46,187 nucleotides of DNA from Spirogloea muscicola (GCA_009602725.1 WELB01000014.1:983977-1030163); one strand, 5' to 3'. Shown: positions 1-11,860, counted from the first letter of the stretch. The notes: generated by a model from the sequence alone, not told the origin. Numbers and translations are program-made.

Positions 1-50
1 CGCTGCCGCCGCGGCCGCCGACGCCGCCGCCGCCGCCGCCGCAGTCGCGC
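1..50. repeat. GCC/CGC low-complexity tract
   Basis: The window opens with imperfect GCC triplets. Similar tracts recur near the 5' ends of other genes here. The stretch 1-386 is otherwise the GC-rich leader or promoter region of PEX5; long open frames on the minus strand across 143-685 follow from the base composition, not from a gene I can recognise. Confidence 0.7.
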
Positions 51-386
51 TGACGGGGGCCCTGGCGCGCTGTCCTCTGAGGGACGCGGGCTAATCTCTT
101 GCGGCCGTGGCGGAGGCAGCGGCAGCAGTGGCAACGGCGGCGTCAGTCTCGAGCCTCCGGATGCTCGTCGCACCGCGTCGGCAGCTTCTCGTGGCGGCGC
201 TGGCGGCGGCGGTGCCAGAGCCGGCGGCCCGGCGGCCTGGCGTGGCCGCGAGCGCGCGTGAAGCCAGAGGCGGACGTCACCAGCTGCCGCCAGTGATTGC
301 CATCACCGCTGCCGCAGCCCACTCTTGCCGGCTCCAGCCGCTGCTCTGCTTGGAGGCCTAGTGAGGCTGCCAGCGCTCGAGGCGCC

Positions 387-3300
387 ATGGCGCTGCGGGA
401 CCTGGTCATGGGGGGTGCCGGCTGCTCCGCGCCGGGCGCCGGCCCGTCGTCATCCGCCAACCCCCTCGGCGGCCTCGCCGAGGCGCTCATCGGCTCGACG
501 TCCAAGACGCAGGTCAGCCGCAGACGAGGCGGCGCCCTCCTCCGCACGTCGCAAGCGCCGGCCGCAGCTCGCTTGCGCCCGAGCAGCGCGGCCCAGACCA
601 TGGCGCCCGTGACCCAGCTTCCGCGCCTTAGGCAGTGCCCTCGCACAGTCCGTGCAGACGCACTTTGCCACTGACACAAGCGCAACCAGATGGCGAATGT
701 CTACAGCTCATCGTGGCATCGCTTCTGACTGCTGCTGTCGCCGCACAGGAGCGCCTGCGGGAGGTGCCGAGTCTGACAGGCCAGGGGGCCATGCCCCACG
801 GCGTCGACCGCTTTGGCGTCGGCCCGCTCCCTGGGACTTCGCTGCCTGGCTCCGAGCTCGACGGACGACTGGGCCTGCCGGTGCGTGCTGGCTCCGCGGT
901 GCTTCCCTTCAGACCCTAGTTCAGGATAAGCTGAGCTGCCAAAGCTCCAGTCGTGGGGTTTGACGTGCACGTCAGAGCTCAACGGTGGTGGGATTGAGCA
1001 TTGCGCATCTTTATGGCGGTTGCCAGCATGCTAAGCAATATGTGCCACTGTGCTCCACCTCTGTGGCAGGACTCGGACTTCCTGCGAGGCTTCCACGGCG
1101 AAGTCGGGGGCTTTGCAGATGCGTGGGAGGACGCGACGCGGAGGCCCGCTCTGGCGGGCCACCTTCCTGCTCCGCCTCACCTCCAGGGCTACCACGCTCG
1201 GCCGCCTGGCAGCGCCGAGGAGGCGGCCATGTTTGGCGACTTTGAGCACATCTACGGGCAGCAGAGCGGGGTGCCGCCCCCGTTCCACCTTCCAGGTCAT
1301 TCCTGCATCCATTATCCGCCAGCTTACGAGCATGTTGCGTGCACTTGCGGTCTTGCTTCTTCTCAATACTGCACGTGGACGTTGTGAAGGATCGGATATG
1401 AGAGAGATGACTGGAGTGACTAGTCTGACAGTTACTGTTTTCTCCGCCTGGTTGTGGAGTTGCTATAGCAAAGCTCGCTTACACTGTCATACAAGCAGAC
1501 ATGCTATAAGTGGTCTCAGTGTTGGGGGTGCGTGTTGCAGATGGCCAGCAGCAGGTGCTCTCGAGCTTCCTGCGGTCGTTCATGGCCGCTGGGCACAGCG
1601 CCGTGCCATTCCAGGGCGTGCCGCTCCCGGACCTTGGCCTCTCATACGTGGACAAGTGCAGGATCCGGGATCGCACGAGCATCATGGCTCGTCACGTATT
1701 TGCGGACCGGGGCGACGCATTCGTGGACGCACAGGTAGCTTCTGTGCTCTGTGCTTGATGGAATTTTGACGTATTCTGCTGTGTGTCTTTGGTACTACTG
1801 CTATTGTCATTAATGTCAATTGGTAAAAGTTTCCTTGCAATTTACGATGCATGCGCATTGCTGATCTGTAGGACCTAGGTTATGCTGAGATTTACTACTA
1901 AGGTAGTCTTAAATTGTGCTTCTCCCTCTTTCTTGCTGCGCAGGTCAGCGCTCTCCTGCAAGCGCTGCAGATCGATGGCGATTCAGCCAAGGTGCAAGGG
2001 CCAATGGGTGGCAGATTCACCGAGTTTGAGGACTACTGGCAAGAGGGTGCAGCAGGGCGCAACCCTGCAGCGCAGCGATGGGCAGACGAGTACACCAGCA
2101 GCTTCAGGGGTCGACCAGGGGGGTGGGCCAACGAGTTTCAGCAGGAGCAGCAGCCCGGCGACGCGTGGGCGAACGAGTTTGAGCAGGTCTTGCCTCCACG
2201 CCACACTTTGCCGGTCACCACTGACCTGGTTCATGTTAGAGCTTGAAGCAGGCCGAGTATCTGACTCCCATGAATGTTGTGGCACTTAGTAATATTGGGT
2301 CTGATGGTGGCGACGCTGTCGGCGAGCAGATGGGGGATGCAGCTCTATTGCGACCGCAGAACAGAGAGATGCAGCACCTGGCTGCTCAGGAGCAGACGCG
2401 GGCTCTCGTCGACACCCTCTCGCAAAATCGAGACCCCAAATTCCAGGTAATTTGTTGCCAGTCTCTCAATAGGTCGGCAGATTAGGCAAGATCAGCAGAG
2501 CCAATCAAGTCAAAAAGATGAAGAGTAGATTTTTGTGTTGAAGTTACATGGGTTGCTTAGAGTCAGGTGCTTGAGGGCACGTGCATTTGCTCGGTTAACA
2601 AATGGTCTATCTGTCAGCACAAGGTGGTGATTGTGCGGCCCAATCACCATCTTTACAGAGCCAAGTGCAATGTCTACTGCAGAATTCCAAGTTCTTGCAA
2701 TTCGTGTCAAAGATGAGCAGGGGCGACCTGATTGTCGACGGCAACCAGGTCAAGGCTAGTGGCGCAAACGGCTGGGCTGAGGAGTTTGACGGTCTGCACC
2801 ACAATAGGCATAATGGCGGGGCGTGGGCGTCTGAGTTCACTAACACCAAGGTGATCTACTCAGTACATAATTTGCAAATATTAAAAGAACCCAGCCCCTG
2901 GATCTCATGCCGTAGTATTCAGGTCCATCTTACCTCGTGGGCCTGAGAGCTTTCAGTATTTATGCCCTGTGCCACAGCGATGTGTGCCTTAAATCTTAGT
3001 GCAAATTCACTGCCTCCAAGCTGAGCAGAAAGAATCAGCAGCAAAGCTCTGGCTTGACCACGTGGGAAATGTCTCCAACTTCGGGCAGCCCACTTGGGAG
3101 GATGAGTTTGTTCAAGAGCGCCAGCTTGGGGGTGAAGGATGGGCGAGCGAGTTTCAAAAACAGCACCAAGGCCAAGACTGGGCAAACGAATTTGGGGATA
3201 GACTGGCCGAGGGCGTGTTGGAGAACGACGGACCGGTGGATCAAGGGTGGCTGGACTCATACAATCAGTCAGTTCCTCCGATCTGTGGCTCTGATCTCTC

Positions 3301-5110
3301 GCACAGCATGGTTTGTGATTATCAGCATGGTTTATGATTATCACCCAACTCGAAAGGCTGAAGCAGGGCTGTCATGCAGCACGTAAGGTGGGCACGGAAG
3401 TACATGGTGCACTGACGAGGTTATGGGTACGCAGGTTTGTGGAGGAGCAAGTGCAGGGAGAGTCAGGAGCTACCCCTTCGGCATCTCGATGGGCGTACGT
3501 ATTCTCAGACCAGAACCCCTATGTGGGCCACGCGAACCCGCTTTCAGAAGGCCAGGGGCTTTTCCGCAGGTGGGTCCTCGCAAAACCCTTGTGCAGTCTT
3601 CAGACCCCCCATGTGCTCCGCTCCACTGTGGTGGTGAATCGTGCTTGCTTCTGCATTCTAGACAGTGAATGCCGTATGGAGCAATCCAGGTTCCAGAAGT
3701 CAAGCTAGGGCGCTCGCGCCCGCACTAGTTAATGCTCTTTCAAGCTGTGATGCGGTCTCGAACGGAAAAGTTGATGTCATTCGCTTTCTATACTCGTCAC
3801 ACACAACTTCTATTTATGAGTACCTGTCCTTATGTGGCTAGGGGTCTGCTAAGTGAAGCTGTATTGGCCCTGGAAGCGGAGGTGCTGAAGAATCCCAACA
3901 ATGCAGAAGGATGGCGGTTGCTCGGCATAACTCATGCTGAGAATGACGACGATCGTCAGGTGCTGAGCAAACCTGCATACAGCTCAGGTTCTACAGCTTG
4001 TCATAAGCAATCACAGGCATAAGCGGCCAGCTACTGTGGTCAGCCTTGGTCGAAGTGATGACGTCTTCTGATACCTGCAGGCAATTGCATCGATGGTGAG
4101 AGCCAGAGACGCTGATCCCAGCAATCTGGAGGTGCTGCTGGCCTTGGGAGTGAGCCACACCAATGAGCTTGATCAGGCAGAAGCTCTGCACTATCTGCGG
4201 AGTTGGCTTCAACTTCATCCAGCGTACAAGGGACTGATTCCCCCCGAGCAAGTTGACCGCCTCACACATGGAGAGGTGAGGAGGACTTCCTCGTGGCTTG
4301 CTTGCCTTGTACAAAGTTGTTCATAAGCTTTGGCGTGTCTTTCTTGGTCAAGAACAATCATGAGATGATGTTGATTACACACGAGTCAATATTTATGATT
4401 GTCATCGGGTGCGCCAGGTGGCAAGCCTCTTCACAGAAGCCGTGCGACTTGCACCTGAAGATGCCGACGTGCACACAGTGCTCGGAGTGCTCTTCAATCT
4501 TTCCAGAGAGTACGAACGAGCCATCGACGCATTCCAGAAGGCCCTGTCCCTTCGCAAGGATGACTACTCCTTGTGGAACAAGCTGGGCGCAACACAGGCC
4601 AATAGCGCTCATAGCTCAGAAGCCATTGAGGCCTATCAGCAGGTCAGTACTGTGACCCAGACTTTGTTGCAATGTGGGTCACATTGCTTCTTGTGCTCAA
4701 GAGGCATCACTGAAGTGACAGCCGATGTTGCTTGTCCTTGGATTTGTTTAAGGGAACTTGTAGGAAGTCTTGGGGTTGCTGGATGCAAGGAGTCATTCTA
4801 TGTTTTTAGATGTGTTTGCAGTTAATGAGCACAGATGGACTTACAGCAGATGTACTTCTTTACTTGGCAGGCTTTAGATTTGAAGCCCAACTATGTGAGG
4901 GCTTGGTCAAACATGGGCATAGGTTATGCTAATCAAGGGCGGTATGAGGAGTCCATCCGCTACTACGTCCGAGCGTTGGCAATGAACCCAAAGGCTGAGA
5001 ACGCGTGGCAGTACTTGAGAATATCTCTCAGTTGCATGAGTAGGAGCGACATGCTGGAAGCATGTGACAGGCACGATCTGGCACTCCTTCAGAAGGAGTT
5101 TCCTCTGTAG
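387..5110 (+). CDS. PEX5: PEX5, peroxisomal targeting signal 1 receptor
   Basis: Cytosolic shuttling receptor that binds C-terminal SKL-type signals and docks at the peroxisome membrane. Thirteen exons: 387-512, 749-880, 1070-1295, 1541-1734, 1944-2186, 2252-2446, 2683-2850, 3029-3267, 3435-3569, 3842-3959, 4081-4275, 4418-4642, 4871-5110; about 811 aa, somewhat longer than the ~730 aa Arabidopsis protein. The start [13 protein letters not shown] matches plant PEX5, with the N-terminal Cys (residue 13) that in the family is ubiquitinated for recycling. VLSSFLRSF (exon 4) lies in the plant PEX7-binding area. Ten WxxxF/Y docking motifs lie in exons 5-9. TPR repeats (exons 10-13) include NKLGATQAN and [11 protein letters not shown], and the end is LLQKEFPL as in plants. 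Starts of exons 6 and 8 are the least certain splice choices. Confidence 0.95.
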
Positions 5111-7616
5111 GATCACACTACCACTTAAAACAAGAGACCATTATTACCAAAGGTTTTGGAGCTGCATTAGTCCTCAACACTAGGATATTCCTCACAACTT
5201 CAGTGAACATGCGCCCAATGGCCAACTTGCAAGACAGGCATGATACTCAGCACCAGTCGTTAGGCGCTTTCTTGACTCTGCCAGATATCAGAGTGATGTG
5301 CTGTCAAGTGCAGGTTCAGATGGATTTCTTTTAGTGACTACCTTTCACGACAATATTTTGAGTGCTACTCAGTCCCTCCTCCGTGATCAGGGGGCAACAA
5401 TGACGGGCAACACGGGGATGCTTCAATTCAGATTGCATTGAGATCGCTATGCTTTACAGAACATTTTTCACGTTTTCAGTGACTCCTTCTGAAGATGATG
5501 AATAGAAGGCTGCATGGTGCACCCTCTCCTCATTAAGGAGGATAGCTGATGAGAGAAGACCGACCGATCATCAGTCACAACCTTCTTGCATCGCGCCTAT
5601 GCAGCAGGTTAGCATTGTAATAGAGAACAGCAAGCTGACCACGGTGGAAACTCATAGCACTGGTCAATGTCCTGGTCCTGTGAACTTCCAGGGAGAGGGC
5701 GGTGTTGGTGACTGCATAGTACATGGTGTAGTGAAAGGGTGCCAAGCAATGAAGAGCAAGAAGAGTGTAATTGATGACTATTTACCCAGTGTCCATCACA
5801 AGTGAGCATACCACAGGATAAATCCAGAGGTTTTGAGAAGTAGTGCAGCAGCTGGCCAGACTTTAGAAGGTGCCAAACAATCTGATCAAAGCCTTGTGGT
5901 ATACACGAAAGAATCTGCTTCCTCCTCCATTTGCTTAGTTGGTCGCAGTCCACCAACTCTGGTCATTTGCTCGTGATGCTTGAGCATGCCATGCCCTTCA
6001 CCTTTTCCCTTTGCGGCACTGACTGGCTGGTGCAGCTCCGGTGCCTACTTCAGGCCAGAATGCACCTTGTTGGGGTGTCCGCCCTGTGTTTATAGCACAA
6101 TGTTGATGTGCTGGGGGAATTGGACACTGTCGTCGTGATGGCTGGACATCTCCAATGTAGATGACGATCAGGACACCCCCATTGGTAGATGCTTGGGCGG
6201 CTCCTCCTGTGTCGACACCTAGCAGATGTCAAACATTGGTTCCACCAACAGAAGAAGCGATTGGCAAGACCAAACTGCCGTCTAATCCAAGGTGCATCTA
6301 TGTGGGCTACAACCAAAGCACCATTGCTCTTGATCTGCTCATAAGGGAAGAGCCTGGTCTCTACTTCGTACATCTCAACAGCCGGCAAACTATCAAGCTC
6401 ATTGTGCGTTCTATGTCTGCCAGCTTTGGTAACCAACTCAAGCCTGAACGTTACTTCATCAACAACGAGATTGAGCATGATACACCCTGCCATCTGCACA
6501 CAACCCTTCCCCAGTGGTTGAACATCAAAACATAGACAAAACGGTTGCTGCTCAAGGGACATGCTTCACTTGCCAGTACATCTGCACCCATGCAATACTC
6601 ACCGCATAGGAATTCATGGCGCAGCGTAGCCCCAGCTGGTGCACCGACCATCGACGAGCAGTTTCTCAAGGGTCCACATTGTTCTCTTCCATGGCCACAA
6701 TCAATGCCATCCGCTCATAGACCTGATCCAGCGGGAAGTAGGTGTGCTATCATCAAGAGCTGGCAGTAGAGGGCCCTGTGCATGCAGCAATCCTATCACG
6801 GGTCCGCTGAGAGCAAAACTTTAAGTGAAGGCACTAGTCAAGCCTTGCTGCTAACTTGCAAATCAACACTGGCAACCTGAGCATATCATATATGCAGCAA
6901 GGAGAGGAGGAGGGTGCAGACCTTGGACAGCTGCCCCTTGGCCCTCGTCCGCGCCTCCTGGCTCATTTGCAGCGACGACTGGGTGCGGAGTGCCGCCTGG
7001 TGCCGCAAGGCCTGGGGCCAAGAACAGATGTGCAGATATGGCCGAGTATGAGCGGGCACCTGTCATACTATGCATCTTGCACGAGTAGCTACAGCTGCAC
7101 CGGATGTCCTCTTGATGGACAGGGCTTCAAGACCTTACTCAGTTGATCCATGGATTAGGTGTTGGGCCTGCTAGCTAAACCTTGCGAGCGAGGCTCCGCT
7201 TCTCAGCTGCCAGAGCCGCGCTGCCAGCCCTTGGAAGCTGCCTCGCCCTGCCTCCACTAGGGACGCTGTCCTGCTGGCTATAGCTGCGCAATGGGGGATG
7301 CCCCTGCTCCGCGGACGCTTCTGGGTCATACCTGCCACACACCGCAGCGCGACAAAGTGACTTCCATTACGAAATTGCAATGCATCCCGCCTTTCAGCCT
7401 TGTGGTCAGCCATACTGGCATCACGGCTGACCCATCAGACTGTGGCAATGTTCTAAAGCCAAAGCAGAAGCAGGTGACATGCTTAGCTCAGGCCAGTATC
7501 TGCTGGGCCTTCTTCTGTACATCTTGTGAGAGACTAAGCTGGCACTTAGAAACAGAGACCAAATGCTGCTGACAATGACTGCAATATATCATGAATTTGG
7601 GTCGAAGTAGTGATGT
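5111..7616. other. Intergenic region between convergent genes
   Basis: About 2.5 kb between the PEX5 stop and the DUF455 stop. It should hold both 3' UTRs. Apart from a weak retroelement-like stretch (6239-6420), I see no gene with recognisable motifs. A minus-strand fragment near 6680-6750 reads as a short protein-like stretch (ERMALIVAMEENNVDP) before a stop; I do not recognise it. Confidence 0.6.
6239..6420 (+). mobile_element. Possible Ty1/copia pol remnant
   Basis: The plus-strand frame contains KLPSNPRCIYVGYNQSTI followed by a hydrophobic run. This resembles the segment between integrase and reverse transcriptase of plant copia elements, where a gly/arg-rich stretch precedes IYVGY, a Ser-rich turn and an aromatic strand. 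No catalytic integrase or RT motif and no LTR was found nearby, so at best it is a short decayed fragment. Chance similarity is possible. Confidence 0.3.
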
Positions 7617-10168
7617 CTAGTCCAAGCAATGGCGACGCACATACCACGACCGGGGCAGGCCGGCCTTCGCTCGGGCGGCGTGGTCAAAAGGGCCGCGCAG
7701 GCCGTCAACGGCGTGATGCGCGACGTGGCCTGCAGGCGCGTCGGAGCAATTGCAAATTCGGCGGAATGTAAATCAGCTATATGCGCAAGCAAAGAGGAGC
7801 GGCGCAGAGAACGTACATCACGTTACTTTGCGCAATGTTGTTGTTTAGAAAAGCAAAGGCTGAGAGCTAGGAGTCTGAGGCTAGCGTCGAAGCTTGAGAC
7901 TCAGGACTCCTACGATCCGCTCTGTTTGCAGACCTACTCAGGGCGAGGTTTGCGCATAGGTTACTCTCGTGCCGGAGGGGCACCACCTCGGAAGCTCGCC
8001 CCAGGGTCCGCGCCTATGCGCTTGCAGATGTGGAGGAACCAGTCCACGCCGACCGCAACATGCGCAAGCTCCTCCTGCGCGATGCGCCGCACGATGGCCG
8101 CGGACCGTGCATCACCAAGGCCGGTCAGTCGCTCCGCTAGCCGCGGCCCGGCATCCAGGCCCCTTGCCTCCTGGACAGTACAAGCACCGAAGGCTCAGGG
8201 CTTGGCTTTCTGAGCTTCTGGAACAACAACTTAAACTGTAAAAGGCAACTGATGCCGAAGGCCAAGCCTCAGCCATAAATCAGAAGTGTCAGAAATAAGG
8301 AGAGCATAGATGTCTTCAACATTGAAGATACCATTATAGATTGATGTTAGTGATATTAGACACGGGAGTAAAGTATAGATAAAGCAGCATAAAAGGGCTG
8401 TAGAAGAAAGGCCCCTGAGCCTCTCCTCACAGGAGACGCAGCTGCTAGCTGCAGAGTTGGGCCAGCTTCACTTGTCGACCGACCTGCATCATGGGGATGA
8501 CAGCGAGCCGGGAGCTGACATCCGCGGCTGATCGCTCGCAGCCGTCCCACAGGAGATTGTGTGCCGGCATGTCGCCGTACCTGCGACGCACGGGCCACAA
8601 GGAGCTCAACAAGCCTAAGTATGTCTCCGGTAGAGCAACGGAAAGCCTCAACAGGTGGCACTTTCTTGGCTCCGCACTCACGACATCCTTCCAGGAACTC
8701 ATGAGTAGGCAGGAGAGCACAGGACCTGGCTCAGGATGGTGGAGTGTAGAGGTTTGGCAGATCAGAAGTTGGTAAAGGTGCTCACCGGAAGCCGAGCTCC
8801 TCAAGCCGCTGCAGGCACCAGAGGAGGTGCCGGCTCTCGTCGTCCGCGACGCGAGCAAAGTCTGCAAAGAAGCAGTCGCTCAGGAGGGCGCCACTGCCGC
8901 TGCCGCACTCCTTGGTGGGCTCCTGCCCCCTGAGCTCCATGGCCCTCGGCGGCCCCTCCCCGTCCACTCCCGCTTCTTCCTGCACCTGCTTTCGGGGTGC
9001 AGCGGCCTCCTCGGCCAGGCCCGCGAAGCGCACGACGGTGTCCCAGGCAAGGTCGATGGCGTTGAGCTCGATGTGCGCAAGGTTGTGGAGGGTGTGCGCC
9101 GCCCATGGCAGCGGCGAGCCCCGCCCAGGCTGCGGCACATCCCGCGGATGTACCTGCCGCCATCACGCCGCCGCCACACAATCTCCCGCTGGCTGAGGAC
9201 GAGGCCAACACTCAGACAAGTGGTATTGTAGAAGGGATATATTTGACCACAGTCCACACATCCTAACCCTAAATCCTAAACCCTAGATCCTACTGTAACC
9301 CAACCCGTTAACCCGCTGAAATCTATTCAGGTGTGTTGGGTCTGCTTTGGACACTAGAGTTCAAAATTCAGGAACATGTCGAGGATCTTATGGGTTGTGA
9401 GGTCCATAACTCCCATCTAAAAGCATTGCGTAAGAGAGTCGAGACGCCTCTCGCCCCCCCCCCATGCCAGTGGACGCCAACGCAACTGGACAACAATCAG
9501 ATGGGGGGGCTTGCATGGCACTGGCAATGGAAGGCCTCTCTCTGCCCTTCCAAAAGCTCTGAGCAACCGACGAGCGGCTGTGGCTGCAGGCCCAGAGCTG
9601 GTCATTCTAGCTGGCGGCCTTTCTGCGCAAGGTCGACTGTGCTCGGCGACGGCGCAAGAAGCAAAACCCAGATCCCTGATACTCCGCACTACCTTAACCC
9701 CTAAGCACTTGCCCTCTCCAGGCTGCGCGTCTGGCATTCAGGGTTTGGGTTTTAGAGGTTATAGAGGGTAGGGTTTAGGCTGCGGCTGGAGGATGGAGTG
9801 TGTATTGAGTGATGGAGGGCCTGAGTGGCCAAGTACACAGGCAAGCACACACTGACAGGTGTACAACGACTGCTGCTAAGCCGACGCGCTCAGGCAGGCA
9901 GGCAGGGGGAGTCACTGACCAGCCGCGGCAGCGCCGGCCGCGCAGGCCGTGCCGGCGGGGCTGCGGTTCCCACTGGGAGGCCGCCGGCGGCGAGGGCGGC
10001 GAAGGCGGCGTGCGTGAGGCGCGCCTTCTCGGCGGGCTCCGGCGTCAGGAGCACCACGCGGCCCCACTCAGCCAGCGTCGCCGGCGCCTCGCCGCCGCCA
10101 TCGCCGCNAGCACGGCTCCCCCCGCTCTGTGGCACCTCCGGCCCTCCTAGTATAGGGCCTCTTTTCAT
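7617..10168 (-). CDS. DUF455 ferritin-like family protein
   Basis: Five exons (minus): 10168-9920, 9153-8786, 8580-8484, 8170-7987, 7729-7617; about 336 aa, all phases consistent. The fold is ferritin-like helical; no enzymatic activity is established for the family. Visible family signatures in order: LLTPEPAEKARLTH, NLAHIELNAIDLAWDTV, FFADFARVADDESRH, RYGDMPAHNLLW, RLAVIPMMQEARGLD, RIAQEELAHVAVG, LRGPFDHAARAKAGLPRSWY. The Glu/His sets (HIE, ESRH, EELAH) look like diiron-type ligands and are intact. An acidic, Gly/Glu-rich insert separates the second and third motifs. The start at 10168 is the first plausible ATG but lies upstream of an n at 10108, so the N-terminus (and any transit peptide) is unsure. 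The stop follows SWY closely; a further small 3' exon is possible. Confidence 0.9.
9262..9312. repeat. Telomere-like CCCTAAA tract in DUF455 intron 1
   Basis: Degenerate copies of CCCTAAA/CCTAAACCCTA on the plus strand, followed by CAACCCGTTAACCC. Located inside intron 1 (9154-9919) of the minus-strand DUF455 gene. Confidence 0.75.
9736..9780. repeat. Telomere-like GGGTTTAGG tract in DUF455 intron 1
   Basis: Contains GGGTTTGGGTTTTAGAGG and GTAGGGTTTAGG, i.e. the opposite orientation to the tract at 9262-9312, in the same intron. Confidence 0.7.
9811..9849 (+). repeat. Direct repeat, copy 1 (flanks DUF455 exon 1)
   Basis: A stretch of about 38 bases beginning GATGGAGGGCCTGAGTGGCC is repeated at 10380-10417 with few differences. 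The pair brackets the first exon of the DUF455 gene. Confidence 0.8.
10108..10108. other. Ambiguous base n (possible collapsed gap)
   Basis: Single n inside the GCC-rich 5' end of the DUF455 gene. It may be a placeholder for a gap of unknown length, so the frame upstream of it is unreliable. Confidence 0.6.
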
Positions 10169-10379
10169 GTAGCCACATTCTTTGCGCTGCATTCTTTGCA
10201 CTTTCTGCATTTTCTGCCTGAACAATGTAATGGCTTGAATTGGCCTCGCTTTAATTTCATGCGCACCGCGCGCCTTCTCCCTGCTAAGCAGCCGCAGATC
10301 AGAGATGCTGGGCTCCTGGAAGTGGGTCCCCTGGCCTAAGGATCGCTCGGAAGAAAGTGACTCTCCCAAACCATCAGTA

Positions 10380-10417
10380 GATGGAGGGCCTGAGTTGCCA
10401 AGTGCGAAGGCAAGCAC
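10380..10417 (+). repeat. Direct repeat, copy 2
   Basis: Second copy of the repeat at 9811-9849, beginning GATGGAGGGCCTGAGTTGCC and also continuing to GGCAAGCAC. About 570 bases from copy 1. Confidence 0.8.
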
Positions 10418-10429
10418 GGAAGGGGTGGG

Positions 10430-11860
10430 CTGTGGAGGCGCTTGTGGATTCTATTTATAGGCTGGCCGTTCACAACCGCCGCCCTTACAGAGGCTGCTTC
10501 ACTCTTCTTTCTTCACAGCCATCCCTTCAGCTTGGGATGCGTCTCCTTGTTTCGTCATCACCTTATAATAGCTTCCCTCCCTTGCCTTTGCCGTCCACTT
10601 GCATGTCGGCCGCGCCTTGGCTGCTGCCTCCGGGTGCCGTCAGGGCGACGCTTTTCCGCCCTCTAGTTATTCTGACGTGCACTTGCTGACGAGAGGTTAT
10701 TGAGCGCCAACTTGCTGACGTCTTAATAGAGACTAGTATCCTGCTTTTTGCGCCATCCGGCCCTTATTGTGGGTAAGCCACTTCGCTTCCTTGGTTTCGT
10801 CCGGTCGTTTTGGGGCTACCCTTTCCACAGCCCTCGCCCCATTTGATTTACCTTTCTCCTTTGAGGCCCCCTTTGAATGAGCTTACATTCTTCTCACAAC
10901 CATCGTTGTACTTTCTAAGAGCTTTGGAAGAGCTACTTCCAGAGAGGGCGAGGTCTGTGAAAAGCCATTCCACAAAAGAACGAACGAAGAAGAAGCTCAT
11001 CCGAAGGGGGCATAACGTAGCTGTGGAAAGCCAGCCCAAACTGGACAGACAACCTTGGGACGGAGGCAGTGACCAGTGTGCCGCTGCTCGGTCTCCTCCT
11101 GAGTCATTCAAGATTGCCGTCCTCGTCCAGACCATATGTGCAGAATATCATGTATACATACACACACGAAGGAATTGCTCCTTGTTTATACATTGTGGGC
11201 TGGCCGCTCACAGCCTCTGCTGTGGAAGAGTGTTCCTCTTTCTATCTTGGGCCTTGCACAGCCATCGCCACCTCTAGAAGTGGAGCTACTTCTCTGGAAG
11301 AGCTTCTCTTCCATCTCCATACGAACCGCGCGCCTTCTCCGCGGACGAGCTGCTTCCTCAATGGGAGAGCTTCGCCAATCCCGACCGACGGAGCTCACCC
11401 ACACAAGGCGCGTCAGCGTGGTCGCCAATTTGCCTGGCGGCAGCAGCATATCTATAAAGTGTTTGAGCTCTCCCTTCTGCCCTTGTGCCATCTGTCCAAG
11501 CTGGCCTTTCGTAGTAAGCAGCTCAAACGCGTCGACAAGCCTAAGCGGCATGAGATTGTCCCATTAGTGATGACGTCCACGGGGCTCTTGGGGGAAGGGG
11601 GGGATAGCTACGTAAGGCCAGCCCTATGGGCTTCTGGCTGCTTTCGGCAAGCGAGCAAGTACACATGCTGTGGGCTCTCTGGGTTATCACGTGCATTTAT
11701 CCATTAGGTTGCAGCAAAGCAGGCTCGCGCCTTACGTGCTGGCTGTGCTTGCCTTGGCTGCTTTCCCCGATCTTGGCAAGGCAACTCTTCTCAACTACCC
11801 CTTCTGACTTGCGCTTCTTGACGAGGACTTATTGAGTGGCCACCGGTAGGAGCCACTCAT
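10430..11860. repeat. Repeat-rich intergenic block
   Basis: No gene recognised. Holds several diverged copies of a GGCTGGCC..C(A)CAGCC motif (10458, 11193), a duplicated ACCGCGCGCCTTCTCC (one copy just outside, at about 10266; one at about 11327), purine/pyrimidine runs with GGAAGAGCT in both orientations, and an inverted repeat (10808-11045). An open minus-strand frame at 11186-11551 has no recognised motif. The composition and internal repetition suggest decayed, non-autonomous mobile elements. Confidence 0.5.
10808..11045. repeat. Imperfect inverted repeat, MITE-like
   Basis: The left arm (about 10808-10896) contains CTTTCCACAGC and later CCCCCTTTGAATGAGCTT. The right arm, read as reverse complement from about 11045 to 10985, contains CTTTCCACAGC and CCCCCTTCGGATGAGCTT in the same order. 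One arm carries an extra ~30 bases. The loop is about 90 bases. No transposase is present. Confidence 0.6.

Noticed and set aside
143-685. 180-residue minus-strand open frame opposite PEX5 exon 1
   Set aside because: It is antisense to a well-supported exon, Arg/Ala-rich through GC composition, and has no recognisable domain.
6050-6562. 170-residue minus-strand open frame between PEX5 and DUF455
   Set aside because: No motif, no splice-linked neighbours, and the opposite strand has the better (though weak) retroelement similarity.
11186-11551. 121-residue minus-strand open frame in the repeat block
   Set aside because: Looks mildly protein-like but carries no known domain and overlaps repeated sequence; treated as part of a decayed element.
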